DNA of 64,000 bases from Olsenella_K absiana (GTDB taxonomy: Bacteria; Actinomycetota; Coriobacteriia; Coriobacteriales; Atopobiaceae). The position numbers and the translations under genes were made by a program. This document shows, in pieces, positions 20,196 to 28,558 of this stretch. The DNA lies in the NCBI RefSeq assembly GCF_036408855.1, contig NZ_JAZGJQ010000005.1, positions 62,001 to 126,000 on the forward strand, given 5' to 3'. The stretch's first letter is position 1, and each line of letters starts with the position of its first letter. The notes beneath the pieces are model-generated. The model had not been told where the DNA came from, ran no database searches, and was given only the letters and a program-made list of their open reading frames with translations.

Positions 20196-20211
20196 CCAAG
20201 TATATACTTGG
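20196..20211. promoter_or_regulatory. 16-bp perfect palindrome, candidate operator
   Basis: CCAAGTATATACTTGG reads identically on both strands and lies in the 130-base gap between serS (-) and the small membrane protein gene (+). It contains TATACT on both strands, so it may overlap -10 boxes of one or both promoters. Confidence 0.5.
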
Positions 20212-20248
20212 CGAGGTTCCGCTAGGTTACATAACGAAAGGCGCACGT

Positions 20249-20470
20249 ATGAGCGCAGCATCTGGATTCATGGACTGGCTGTTTGGCACCCGACCCGGCG
20301 TCGCGTGCCTCGTCGTGGGTGGAATCATCCTCTTCCTCATCATCGCCGTCGTCCTCGAGCGCAAGACGCGCCGCGAGTTCTACAACCACGAGAAGTCCGA
20401 GGACGACTGGGACCTGTTCGACGATGACGACGAGAGCGGCTGGTCGGACTTCGACGAGGACAACCACTAG
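20249..20470 (+). CDS. Small acidic single-pass membrane protein
   Basis: A 73-residue protein: a short N-terminus, one hydrophobic helix (VACLVVGGIILFLIIAVVLE, about residues 18-37), a positively charged KTRR stop, then a strongly acidic C-terminal tail rich in Asp, Glu and Trp. The charge rule suggests the tail is cytoplasmic. I recognise no family. ATG is preceded by GAAAGG at a suitable distance; the frame is open further upstream but antisense to serS there. It is followed by a hairpin. Confidence 0.75.
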   Translation: MSAASGFMDWLFGTRPGVACLVVGGIILFLIIAVVLERKTRREFYNHEKSEDDWDLFDDDDESGWSDFDEDNH

Positions 20471-20541
20471 GACGAGGGCCTCGCGCGGCCTTCCACTTAC
20501 ATCCACTTACATACATAGCCACCCGCCCGGGCGCGGGCATA

Positions 20542-20575
20542 GGGAGAGGGCGAGGCGGCAGTCCCGCCCTCTCCC
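20542..20575 (+). terminator. Hairpin downstream of the small membrane protein
   Basis: GGGAGAGGGC and GCCCTCTCCC form a perfect 10-bp stem around a 14-base loop, followed by CTTTCCC. The 20471-20729 gap otherwise holds nothing I recognise. Confidence 0.6.
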
Positions 20576-20683
20576 CTTTCCCGACTCGTACCTGCGGTTT
20601 GCGACCGATTTGCGCCTGGCCTGCACCGAGAGAGGGGCCTGCCTTGGGCGTAAGCCGCGCAACGGAAGAGCCGTCCATAAGAA

Positions 20684-20718
20684 GAGCACCTCCGGAGGCC
20701 AAGCCTACGGAGGTGCTC
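20684..20718 (-). terminator. tRNA-Leu terminator
   Basis: GAGCACCTCCG and CGGAGGTGCTC make a perfect 11-bp stem; on the minus strand it is followed by TTCTTAT. Confidence 0.85.
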
Positions 20719-20729
20719 ATACTTTGCAA

Positions 20730-20816
20730 TGGTGCGGGCGAAAGGACTTGAACCTTCATGAGATTGCTCTCATACGGACCTGAACCGTACGCGTCTGCCA
20801 ATTCCGCCACGCCCGC
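20730..20816 (-). tRNA. tRNA-Leu(CAG)
   Basis: An 87-base class II tRNA with encoded CCA. Acceptor GCGGGCG pairs with CGCCCGC; anticodon stem TACGG/CCGTA encloses TTCAGGT, giving CAG. A long variable arm (TGAGAGCAATCTCA) is present. Confidence 0.96.
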
Positions 20817-20826
20817 GTGAGCACAT

Positions 20827-20856
20827 ATCCTACTACTACCGCTGGGGAAAGTGCAA
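20827..20856 (-). promoter_or_regulatory. Promoter of tRNA-Leu
   Basis: On the minus strand, TTGCAC (20856-20851) and TAGGAT (20832-20827) are spaced by 18 bases, ending 10 bases before the tRNA. Confidence 0.6.
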
Positions 20857-20980
20857 GGACAATCTTAGGACATTCTTTTTCTGTACAATGGCGTCTCCAA
20901 TGGCCCCTCCAGGGGAGCCCTTCGGAGGGCCATCGCGAGACGCCGGCCGCTCGGACGCCGGCGCGACCGAGGGAGCCGTC

Positions 20981-22777
20981 GTGCGCAACGCAGCGAGAAC
21001 AGACCCGGACACGCGGACCTCTGGAGCCTTCGCCCCGGACGCCGCCCCCACCGCGCCGGTAGGGGGCGCGGGGGCGGCGCGCATGCTCCTCGGACGCTAC
21101 CGCATCCTCTCGACCAACGACGAGGGCGGCTTCGGCACCGTGAGCACCTGCTGGGACACGCGCCTGCAACGCCGCGTAGCCATCAAGCGCATGCCCCTGA
21201 CCGTCTCCGAGGGCGCCGTGCCCTCCTCCACCCTCGAGGAGGCCCTCGGCGAGGCCAGGACCTCGAGCATGCTCTCCCACCCCAACATCGTCACCGTCTA
21301 CGATTTCGAGACGGACGCGCAGAGCTCCTACCTCGTGATGGAGTACGTGGACGGCCTGGACCTCCAGGAGCTCCTCGCGCGCGTGGAGGGGGGCGTCCTC
21401 ACCTTCGACGAGTGCGCCCACGTGCTGGAGAGCGTGGGGTCGGCCCTCGAGTTCGCACACGAGAACGGCGTCCTTCACCTCGACATCAAGCCGGCCAACA
21501 TCATGATCTCGCGCGACGGCACCGTGAAGCTCGCCGACTTCGGCATGGCGTCACTCGCCTCGGCCGCCGGCTTCGAGGGCGCCCGCGGCGGCACCGTGGG
21601 GTACATGCCCCCCGAGCAGATCTGTGGCGACTACGTGGACGAGCGCACCGACGTCTTCTCCCTCGCGGTCGTCGCCTGGCAGGCCCTCACCGGCAGCTGC
21701 CCCTATGCCGCCGCCACTCCGGAGCGCTCGCTCGAGAAGATTCGGCGCGGACCCACGCCGTCGCTCTCCCACGTGGAGCCGGAGCTCGCCGGCGTCGTGG
21801 AGAGCACCCTGCTCAGGGCCTTGGACCCCAGCCCCGCCGCTCGCATGTCCTCCGTTGCGGAGCTCGTGGGAGGCGTCGTGCGCGCGCTCGGGGACGCACG
21901 GGAGGGCAAGGAGTCGCTCGCCTGGCTCATCTCGCAGTCCGGCGAGGAGGAGGGGCCGGCCTCGTCGCCGGACGGTGGCCAGCTCACGCCCTGGGAGCGC
22001 TTCCCCTGGCTCGAGGGCGCGCTCGTGCGCGCGGCCGCGGCCCTGCCGACCGCCGCCGTCCTGTGGCGGACGCTGCCTCGGGCCTTCTCCCTCGACGGCG
22101 GCGCTCTCGCCGCCTGCTGCGGCGCCGGTGCCGCCGCGACGGCCGCCCTCCCCGTGCTCGGCGTCCCCCTCGCGACCGTCTCGAGCCTGCTCGCGATCGC
22201 CTCCGGGGCGACGGCGGACGTCTTCCCCCTCGCCCTCCTGCTCGCGCTGGCCGCACTGCTCTGGTGGGTCTCCATAGGCCGCCGTCAGCGCCTCGGCGCC
22301 TTCGCCCTGCTCGCCCCCTTGGTCCTCGGCTCGCCCGAGGCCGCGGTCCCGGCGGCCGGGGGCACCCTTCCGCCCGCCTCGGCGCTCGGGACGGCCGTGG
22401 CGGCCTGGCTCCTCGAGCGGGGGTCCGAGCTCGTCGGCACCTGGGGGCTCGACGCCCGGGGCCTGCTCGCGGGCGTCGTCGCCGCCGCCGGCGACCCCGG
22501 CAGCTGGGCCTCGCTCGCCGGCGTCGCCGCGGCCTCGTGGGTCTGCTCCCTGCTGGTCGCGCGCGGCACCAGGGCGAGCTGCATCGCCGGCTACGCGCTC
22601 TCCGCGCTCGTCTTAGCATCGTTTCAGTTTGCATGGGCTCAGATGGAGAATATCGCCAACCCAGGCGCTGGCGATCTGCCCTCATTTGGCGTTGCGGTAG
22701 TCTTAGGAGTGATTATGTGTGTCACGACCGTCCTTCACGGCCCCGGTGGCGACGCGGAAGGTGATGAGCGAGCATGA
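20981..22777 (+). CDS. Membrane serine/threonine protein kinase (PknA-like position, non-RD)
   Basis: A 598-residue kinase. The kinase domain (about residues 35-290) has a glycine loop GGFGTV, the ATP lysine in VAIKR, catalytic loop HLDIKPANI, metal-binding ADFGMA and YMPPEQ. The usual Arg before the catalytic Asp (HRD) is Leu, so it is a non-RD kinase. The C-terminal half is Ala/Leu-rich with about six to eight membrane segments and no PASTA domains. I chose GTG at 20981 because GAGGGAG lies 5 bases upstream; an in-frame ATG at 20888 exists but lacks a ribosome-binding site, overlaps a TACAAT -10-like hexamer and is followed by atypical codons. Its stop overlaps the FhaA start. Confidence 0.87.
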   Translation: MRNAARTDPDTRTSGAFAPDAAPTAPVGGAGAARMLLGRYRILSTNDEGGFGTVSTCWDTRLQRRVAIKRMPLTVSEGAVPSSTLEEALGEARTSSMLSHPNIVTVYDFETDAQSSYLVMEYVDGLDLQELLARVEGGVLTFDECAHVLESVGSALEFAHENGVLHLDIKPANIMISRDGTVKLADFGMASLASAAGFEGARGGTVGYMPPEQICGDYVDERTDVFSLAVVAWQALTGSCPYAAATPERSLEKIRRGPTPSLSHVEPELAGVVESTLLRALDPSPAARMSSVAELVGGVVRALGDAREGKESLAWLISQSGEEEGPASSPDGGQLTPWERFPWLEGALVRAAAALPTAAVLWRTLPRAFSLDGGALAACCGAGAAATAALPVLGVPLATVSSLLAIASGATADVFPLALLLALAALLWWVSIGRRQRLGAFALLAPLVLGSPEAAVPAAGGTLPPASALGTAVAAWLLERGSELVGTWGLDARGLLAGVVAAAGDPGSWASLAGVAAASWVCSLLVARGTRASCIAGYALSALVLASFQFAWAQMENIANPGAGDLPSFGVAVVLGVIMCVTTVLHGPGGDAEGDERA

Positions 22778-23790
22778 ACGTCCTGGACATATTCGAGGAG
22801 CGCATCGGTTCTATCTTCGGCGCGGGCGGCGGAGTCAAGTCCGAGCCCTTCTCCTTCAAGAAGCTTGCGAAGAAGGCCGTCCGCGAGATGGAGGACGAGA
22901 CCTTCGTCATCGACGGCATCGACACGGCACCTGCGCTCTACACGGTCCTCGTCTCGACCGCCGATGACGAGAACATGCGCATGCTCTACCCGCAAATCAC
23001 CGAGGAGATCTCCTCCCTGGTCGAGGCCCAGGCCAAGAAGCGCGCCTACACCTTCGTCGGCAAGCCCCTCGTGAGGTTCATGGTCGACCCGAGCCTCAAG
23101 CAAGGCCGCTTCGCCGTCTTCGCTGAGAACGTGGACCCGCGCACGCTCGCCCGCCTGCGCGCCGAGGAGAGCGCCTACCTCAACGTGGCCCCCACCCCTG
23201 CCCCCACCCCCACCGCGCAGGCCCCCGGCGCGGGCGCGGCGCCCGTCCCCAGCCCGGAGGCGGGACCCGCGGACGCGGGCCTCGGCAGCAGCTCGGCTGG
23301 CCTCGAGGTCATGCCCGACTCCGCGATCGACGACGTGGTGGACGAGGCGCTCCTGCGCCGCGAGGGCTCGGACGACGCCGAGGAGGCATCCTCCCCCGCC
23401 ACGCCCGCGAGCGTCGAGCTCGCAGGGTCCACCTCGGACGCCACGGTCCCCGTGTCCACGACCGACGTCCACGAGGTCATCGCCCCCACCTCCCTCACGA
23501 GGCCCGCGACCTGCCGCCTCATCGACCAGGAGACCGGGCGCAGCTACCCCGTCACCACGCAGCGCACCGCCATCGGCCGCGAGCGCGTGCCCGGCGGGAT
23601 CGTCCTGCACGACCCCAACGTGTCGCGTCGCCACGCCGAGATCGTCTACGACAACGGCGAGTGGGTCATCCACGACCTCAAGTCCACCAACGGAACCCTG
23701 GTCAACGACATCGACGTGGAGGCGTGCTCGCTGAGGGACGGTGACGTCATCACGATCGGCCTCGTGAACCTCACGTTCAAGGAGGACTAG
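22774..23790 (+). CDS. fhaA: FhaA-like protein: DUF3662 domain plus FHA domain
   Basis: A 338-residue cytosolic protein. Residues 1-125 match the FhaA N-terminal domain (EERIGSIFGAGGGVKSEPF, then FVGKPLVRFMVDPS). A Pro/Ala/Ser-rich linker of about 110 residues follows, and the C-terminal FHA domain (about 245-335) has TAIGRE, DPNVSRRHAEI and DLKSTNGTLVND, which bind phosphothreonine peptides. In mycobacteria the homologue binds phosphorylated MviN/MurJ and regulates peptidoglycan assembly; the same role here is inferred from context. ATG overlaps the kinase stop (ATGA). It is the second gene of the kinase-FHA-phosphatase operon. Confidence 0.93.
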   Translation: MNVLDIFEERIGSIFGAGGGVKSEPFSFKKLAKKAVREMEDETFVIDGIDTAPALYTVLVSTADDENMRMLYPQITEEISSLVEAQAKKRAYTFVGKPLVRFMVDPSLKQGRFAVFAENVDPRTLARLRAEESAYLNVAPTPAPTPTAQAPGAGAAPVPSPEAGPADAGLGSSSAGLEVMPDSAIDDVVDEALLRREGSDDAEEASSPATPASVELAGSTSDATVPVSTTDVHEVIAPTSLTRPATCRLIDQETGRSYPVTTQRTAIGRERVPGGIVLHDPNVSRRHAEIVYDNGEWVIHDLKSTNGTLVNDIDVEACSLRDGDVITIGLVNLTFKED

Positions 23791-23791
23791 C

Positions 23792-24205
23792 ATGATCGAC
23801 CTCGTTCTCTTCGCGGGTCGCATCCTCCTCGTCGTCGTCCTGTACCTCTTCCTGTACGCCGCGATGCGCACGGGCATCGGCCTCGTGCGCGGCCAGCGCC
23901 GCGACGCGGCGATCTGGTCGGTCGACGTCGAGAAGGGCTCGCGCCAGCTGCGCGGCCTGCACGTCGACATCCTCGGCCCCGTCGTCATCGGGCGCGCGCC
24001 CTCTTCGGACATCGTCATCGACGAGCCGTTCGTCTCGGCCACCCACGCCCGCTTCACCCTGCAGGGCCCGGCGCTCGTCCTCGAGGACCTCGGCTCCACC
24101 AACGGCACCCTGGTGAACGGGCACGGCATCACCCAGCCCGTCACCCTCCGCGAGGGCGACGAGGTCCAGGTAGGCGACACCATCATGCGAGTGAGCCGCC
24201 GATGA
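23792..24205 (+). CDS. fhaB: FhaB-like membrane-anchored FHA protein
   Basis: A 137-residue protein with one N-terminal membrane helix (LVLFAGRILLVVVLYLFLYA) and a C-terminal FHA domain with VVIGRAPSSDIVI, EPFVSATHARF and DLGSTNGTLVNG. In actinobacteria FhaB/FipA links kinase signalling to the division and elongation machinery. The start lies 1 base after the fhaA stop and its stop overlaps the phosphatase start (ATGA), so the four genes are translated as a coupled unit. Confidence 0.93.
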   Translation: MIDLVLFAGRILLVVVLYLFLYAAMRTGIGLVRGQRRDAAIWSVDVEKGSRQLRGLHVDILGPVVIGRAPSSDIVIDEPFVSATHARFTLQGPALVLEDLGSTNGTLVNGHGITQPVTLREGDEVQVGDTIMRVSRR

Positions 24206-25569
24206 GCGACGACGCACCCACCCTCGACGAGGAGCAGTCGGCCGAGCCGGTCAACGCCCCGGGAAGAAACGAGATGCCGGTGGTCAACCGCGCGGGCGCC
24301 TCGACCTCCACGGGTTGCTCCGACGCCCTCTCCTGGGGGGCGCGCTCGGACGTGGGCCTCGTGCGCGGCCAGAACGAGGACTCCTTCCTCGTGCGCGCGC
24401 CGCTGTTCTGCGTGTGCGACGGCATGGGCGGCCACGCGGCGGGCGAGGTCGCGAGCAAGATCGCGGTCGACACGATCGGGGCCATGGCGCCCGAGCACGC
24501 CGACGACATCGCGCTCGGCGCCGCCGTGGAGTCGGCCAACGCCGCCGTCCTCATGAGCGCGGACCGGGGTCAGGGCAAGCCCGGCATGGGCTCCACCGCC
24601 ACCTGCGTCATCATCGAGAAGAACAAGATGGCGATCGCCCACGTCGGCGACTCGCGCGTCTACCTCCTGCACGCGGGCACCCTCGTACGCCTGACGCACG
24701 ACCACTCCTACGTGGAGGAGCTCGTGGACGCCGGTGAGATAACGGCCGACGAGGCGCGCACGCACCCGTCGCGCTCGATCATCACCCGCGCGCTCGGCTC
24801 GGACCCGGACATGTACGCGGACCACTTCCTGCTCGACGTGACCGCGGGCGACCGCGTCGTGATCTGCTCCGACGGCCTCTCGAGCATGGTGGCCGACAAG
24901 GACCTCGAGTCCGTGGCCATCTCCAGCGTGACGCCCCAGGCCGCCGCCGACAACCTCGTCTCCGCCGCCCTCACGGCGGGCGGCCACGACAACGTCACCG
25001 TCGTGGTCGTCGACGTCCTCGACGACGGGCTCGCCGAGGTCCATCGCAAGATCCGTCGCAGGAGCGTCGCCGTGTGGGTCGCGATTGCCCTCGTGGCGCT
25101 CGCGACGATCGCCGGGGGCATCGGGGCCATCATCCGCAACGACTGGTACGTCGGGGACAACGGCGGCACGGTCGGCGTGTACCGAGGCATCAACGACGAG
25201 CTGTTCGGCATCTCGCTCAACGAGCTCGTCGAGACCTCGTCGGTCGAGGTGAGCGACCTGCCCGTCGCCATCCAAGACCAGCTCAAGGGCGGCATTCACG
25301 TCTCCTCCGAGCAGGAGGCGCACGTGACCGTCGAGCGCTACCGCGACCAGATCGACCAGGAGAAGACCAAGGCGGCCCAGGCGGCCGCCGAGACGCAGAG
25401 CGCCTCCGGCTCCGCGGGCGCCCAGACCGCGGGCGCCGGGGACACCCCGTCGGCCCCGGCAGAGGACGGCTCGGCGACGCCGGCGGAGGCAGCGCAGACG
25501 GCGGAGGGGCAGGCGGTCGCGAAGGCCGACACCCAGAGCGGGGCAGAGGACCAGACGGAGGGCAGGTGA
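24202..25569 (+). CDS. pstP: PP2C-family serine/threonine phosphatase
   Basis: A 455-residue membrane phosphatase expected to reverse the PknA/PknB phosphorylations. The cytoplasmic PP2C domain (about residues 45-285) has SDVGLVRGQNEDS, CDGMGGHAAGE, GSTATCVIIEKN, HVGDSRVYLL, SDGLSSMV and GGHDNVTVVVVD, supplying the Mg/Mn aspartates. A single membrane helix follows at about 287-312, then an extracellular segment of about 75 residues and an Ala/Glu/Gln-rich C-terminal tail. Compared with mycobacterial PstP the order phosphatase-TM-external domain is the same. It overlaps fhaB and precedes the RodA-PbpA gene by 4 bases. Confidence 0.93.
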   Translation: MSDDAPTLDEEQSAEPVNAPGRNEMPVVNRAGASTSTGCSDALSWGARSDVGLVRGQNEDSFLVRAPLFCVCDGMGGHAAGEVASKIAVDTIGAMAPEHADDIALGAAVESANAAVLMSADRGQGKPGMGSTATCVIIEKNKMAIAHVGDSRVYLLHAGTLVRLTHDHSYVEELVDAGEITADEARTHPSRSIITRALGSDPDMYADHFLLDVTAGDRVVICSDGLSSMVADKDLESVAISSVTPQAAADNLVSAALTAGGHDNVTVVVVDVLDDGLAEVHRKIRRRSVAVWVAIALVALATIAGGIGAIIRNDWYVGDNGGTVGVYRGINDELFGISLNELVETSSVEVSDLPVAIQDQLKGGIHVSSEQEAHVTVERYRDQIDQEKTKAAQAAAETQSASGSAGAQTAGAGDTPSAPAEDGSATPAEAAQTAEGQAVAKADTQSGAEDQTEGR

Positions 25570-25573
25570 TCAC

Positions 25574-28414
25574 ATGGCGAGGACGATAGCAACGAGGAGG
25601 AACACCGAGCTTCTCCTGCTCTGCGCGGGGGCCATCCCCGTCGTGCTCCTCTATGCGATGTACGTGGCCAACACGCAGACGCCGCTCAGCTTCCATACGC
25701 TCGCGGTGCCGCTCGGCCTGTTCGCGGCCTTCGCCGTGGCCCACGTCGCCATCCGCTTCCTCGCCCCCGGCGCGGACCCGGTCATCCTGCCCGTCACCTT
25801 CGTACTCTCTGGCATCGGCATCGCCTTCGTCACCCGCCTCGCGCCGGACGACGCCATCCGCCAAGTGATGTGGCTCTTCGTCTCCGTGGGCGCCATGGTA
25901 GCGACCCTCGTCGCGGTAAAGAGCCTCGACGACCTCGCACGCTACAAGTACACGATGGGTGCGGCGGGCGTGGCGCTGCTCGTCCTGCCCATGCTCGTCG
26001 GCACGGAGCGCGGCGGCTCGAGGCTCTGGATCACCTTCGGGTCCTTCTCCTTCCAGCCGGGCGAGATCGCCAAGATCCTCATCATCCTGTTCCTCGCGGC
26101 GTACTTCGCCGAGAACCGCGAGCTGCTCTCGGCCTCCACCCGCCACTTCGGGCCCCTCGCGCTTCCGCGGCCGCGCATGCTCGCGCCCCTCTTCGTGATG
26201 TGGGGCATCAGCCTGCTCGTCGTCATCTTCGAGCGCGACCTCGGCAGCGCCCTGCTCTTCTTCACGTTCTTCATCGTGATGCTCTACGCCGCGACCGGAC
26301 GGACGAGCTACGTCCTCGTCTTCCTCGTCCTTCTGGCCGTGGGCGGCGTCTTCTGCTACCACACCTTCGGCCACGTCCAGAACCGCGTCGCCATCTGGCT
26401 CGACCCCTTCGGCAACCCCGACGGCGGCTACCAGCTCATCCAGTCGCTCTACTCCCTGGCCGACGGCGACCTCATCGGCTCCGGGATCGGCAAGGGGCTG
26501 CCCACCCTCATCCCCGTCGTCGCCTCCGACTTCATCTTCTCTGCCATCGGCGAGGAGATGGGCCTGCTCGGCGCCTCGGCGGTCATCATGGGCTACATGA
26601 TCTTCTCGGTCCGCGGCTTCGCCACGGCCGCCCGCGCCAAGTCCGACGTCTCGGCCTTCACGGCCATCGGCCTGACCTGCGCGATCGCCTTCCAGGCCTT
26701 CCTGATCATCGGCGGCACCACGCGGCTGCTGCCCCTCACGGGCGTCACCCTGCCCTTCATGAGCCAGGGCGGCAGCTCCCTCCTCGCGAGCTTCATCATC
26801 GTCGGCCTGCTCCTGCGCGCAGGCGACGAGGGCACGGGCCGCAGCGCGGAGATCGCCTCCGGCACGACCGCGCGTGTGGCGCCGGGTGCCGCGAGCAGGG
26901 TCTCTGCCGTCGCGCGCGGCTCGCACGTCCGCGGCAGCTTCGGCCTCGACACCCCCGAGTCCGGCGTCCTCGGCCGAGTCGCCCTCGGCAACCGCCTGAC
27001 CAGGCTCATCACGATCTTCACCGTCCTCTTCGCCCTGCTCATCGCCAACCTCACCTACATCCAGGTGATCGAGGCTCACGACATCCAGGAGATGCCGGGC
27101 AACAACCACACCATCAGGAAGACCGCCTACGTCCAGCGTGGCGCGATCATCACCTCCGACGGCCAGACCCTCGCGGAGAGCCTGGCGCGCGCGGACGGCA
27201 CGTACGCCCGCAGCTACCCACACGGCTCGGTCGCGGCGCACACGGTGGGCTACATCTCCACCCAGTACGGCGCCACCGGCATCGAGATGAGCATGAACGA
27301 CACGCTCTCGGGCAACTCCAACTACTCCACCTGGTCCGGCGCCCTGAACTCGCTGGCTGGCGTCAGGAACGCGGGCTCCTCCGTCGTCCTGACGATCAAC
27401 TACCAGATGCAGCTGGCGGCCGAGGACGCGCTCAGCGGCTACCAGGGCGCGATCGTGGTCATGAACCCCCAGACGGGCGCGGTCCTGGCGAAGGCCTCCA
27501 ACCCGACCTACGCCCTCGACGACATCGACTCGGCGATAAACTCGTCGGGCTCCGCCCTGCTCGACCGCACCACCCAGCTCTACACGCCCGGCTCGACGTT
27601 CAAGGTGATCACCCTCGCCGCGGCGATCGACTCGGGCGCTGCCTCGCTCGACAGCACCTACTCCGCGCCCTCGTCTCTCGACGTTGACGGCCGCGCCGTT
27701 ACGAACGACCGGGACGCGAGCTACGGCGAGATCACCCTGCGCGAGGCGCTGGCCTACTCGGCCAACACCGTCTTCGGCCAGGTCGGCACCCAGGTCGGGC
27801 CGGAGACCCTCGTCCGCTACGCCAAGGCCTTCGGCTACGGCACCGCGCTCGGCCAGGACTTCTCCTGCAGCGCGTCGCTCATGCCCAACCCCTCCGAGAT
27901 GACCAGCTGGGAGACCGCGTGGGCGGCCTGTGGCCAGCCCGTGGGCGAGCACCAGAGCCCGGCCGGCCCGCAGACGACGGTCATGCAGAACGCCGTGATG
28001 GCCTCCGCCATCGCAAACAACGGCATCGTGATGAACCCCTACGTCGTCGACCACATCCTCTCCCCCGAGGGCGTGACCACCTCGACCACGAGCCCCAAGT
28101 CCCTCGGCCAGGCCGTCTCCTCCGAGACTGCGGCCAAGGTCAAGGAGGGCATGCGCGAGGTCGTCACCTCCGGCACCGGCACCGCCGCTCGCGTCAACGG
28201 ATACGAGGTCGCCGGCAAGACCGGAACCGCCCAGGTGGGCAGCAATTCCATCAACTCCCTCTTCGTGGGCTTCGCGCCGTACGATAGTCCGACCCTCGCC
28301 ATCTCGATCTGCATCGAGGGCAACGGGCAGGACGTCACGGGGGTCGCGACCCGCGTCGCCGGCAGGGTGCTCGCGCAGTGCCTCGCCGTGCAGTCCGCGG
28401 GGGCGGCCTCGTGA
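25574..28414 (+). CDS. Single-chain RodA (SEDS) - PbpA (class B PBP) fusion protein
   Basis: A 946-residue protein. Residues 1-430 are a FtsW/RodA/SpoVE polymerase with about ten membrane helices and the signatures GGSRLWI, FQPGEIAK and MGLLGASAVIM, which in this family make the glycan strand from lipid II. After an Ala/Gly/Ser linker comes a membrane helix near 476 (LITIFTVLFALLIANLTYIQ) and a class B transpeptidase with active-site STFK (about 674), SAN (about 729) and KTG (about 881), which cross-links peptides. In most actinobacteria rodA and pbpA are separate adjacent genes. The frame is continuous, with no stop or likely internal start at the junction. Between pstP and pknB, it is presumably regulated by phosphorylation. 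Confidence 0.92.
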   Translation: MARTIATRRNTELLLLCAGAIPVVLLYAMYVANTQTPLSFHTLAVPLGLFAAFAVAHVAIRFLAPGADPVILPVTFVLSGIGIAFVTRLAPDDAIRQVMWLFVSVGAMVATLVAVKSLDDLARYKYTMGAAGVALLVLPMLVGTERGGSRLWITFGSFSFQPGEIAKILIILFLAAYFAENRELLSASTRHFGPLALPRPRMLAPLFVMWGISLLVVIFERDLGSALLFFTFFIVMLYAATGRTSYVLVFLVLLAVGGVFCYHTFGHVQNRVAIWLDPFGNPDGGYQLIQSLYSLADGDLIGSGIGKGLPTLIPVVASDFIFSAIGEEMGLLGASAVIMGYMIFSVRGFATAARAKSDVSAFTAIGLTCAIAFQAFLIIGGTTRLLPLTGVTLPFMSQGGSSLLASFIIVGLLLRAGDEGTGRSAEIASGTTARVAPGAASRVSAVARGSHVRGSFGLDTPESGVLGRVALGNRLTRLITIFTVLFALLIANLTYIQVIEAHDIQEMPGNNHTIRKTAYVQRGAIITSDGQTLAESLARADGTYARSYPHGSVAAHTVGYISTQYGATGIEMSMNDTLSGNSNYSTWSGALNSLAGVRNAGSSVVLTINYQMQLAAEDALSGYQGAIVVMNPQTGAVLAKASNPTYALDDIDSAINSSGSALLDRTTQLYTPGSTFKVITLAAAIDSGAASLDSTYSAPSSLDVDGRAVTNDRDASYGEITLREALAYSANTVFGQVGTQVGPETLVRYAKAFGYGTALGQDFSCSASLMPNPSEMTSWETAWAACGQPVGEHQSPAGPQTTVMQNAVMASAIANNGIVMNPYVVDHILSPEGVTTSTTSPKSLGQAVSSETAAKVKEGMREVVTSGTGTAARVNGYEVAGKTGTAQVGSNSINSLFVGFAPYDSPTLAISICIEGNGQDVTGVATRVAGRVLAQCLAVQSAGAAS

Positions 28415-28558
28415 TCTTGCGGCGCGGGGAGGCGGCTCGGCCGCAGGAGCCTCCCTGGGGAGCCGCGCGTAGCGGTCAGGTGGGACGCCGGCACAAGCCG
28501 AGCGCCGTCAGGGTCGGTACCTTGCGTGGGGGTTCCACGCTGTCGATAGGAGCAGTGG

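Noticed and set aside
20119..20248. T-box riboswitch upstream of serS
   Set aside because: The gap is only 130 bases and lacks a T-box sequence or an anticodon-like specifier loop.
20888..20980. Upstream ATG start for the PknA-like kinase
   Set aside because: No ribosome-binding site, overlaps a TACAAT hexamer, codon use unlike the downstream part; GTG at 20981 has GAGGGAG. Not fully excluded.
22735..25323. Long minus-strand frame opposite fhaA-fhaB-pstP
   Set aside because: Complement of three genes with clear FHA and PP2C motifs; repetitive Val/Asp/Gly composition.
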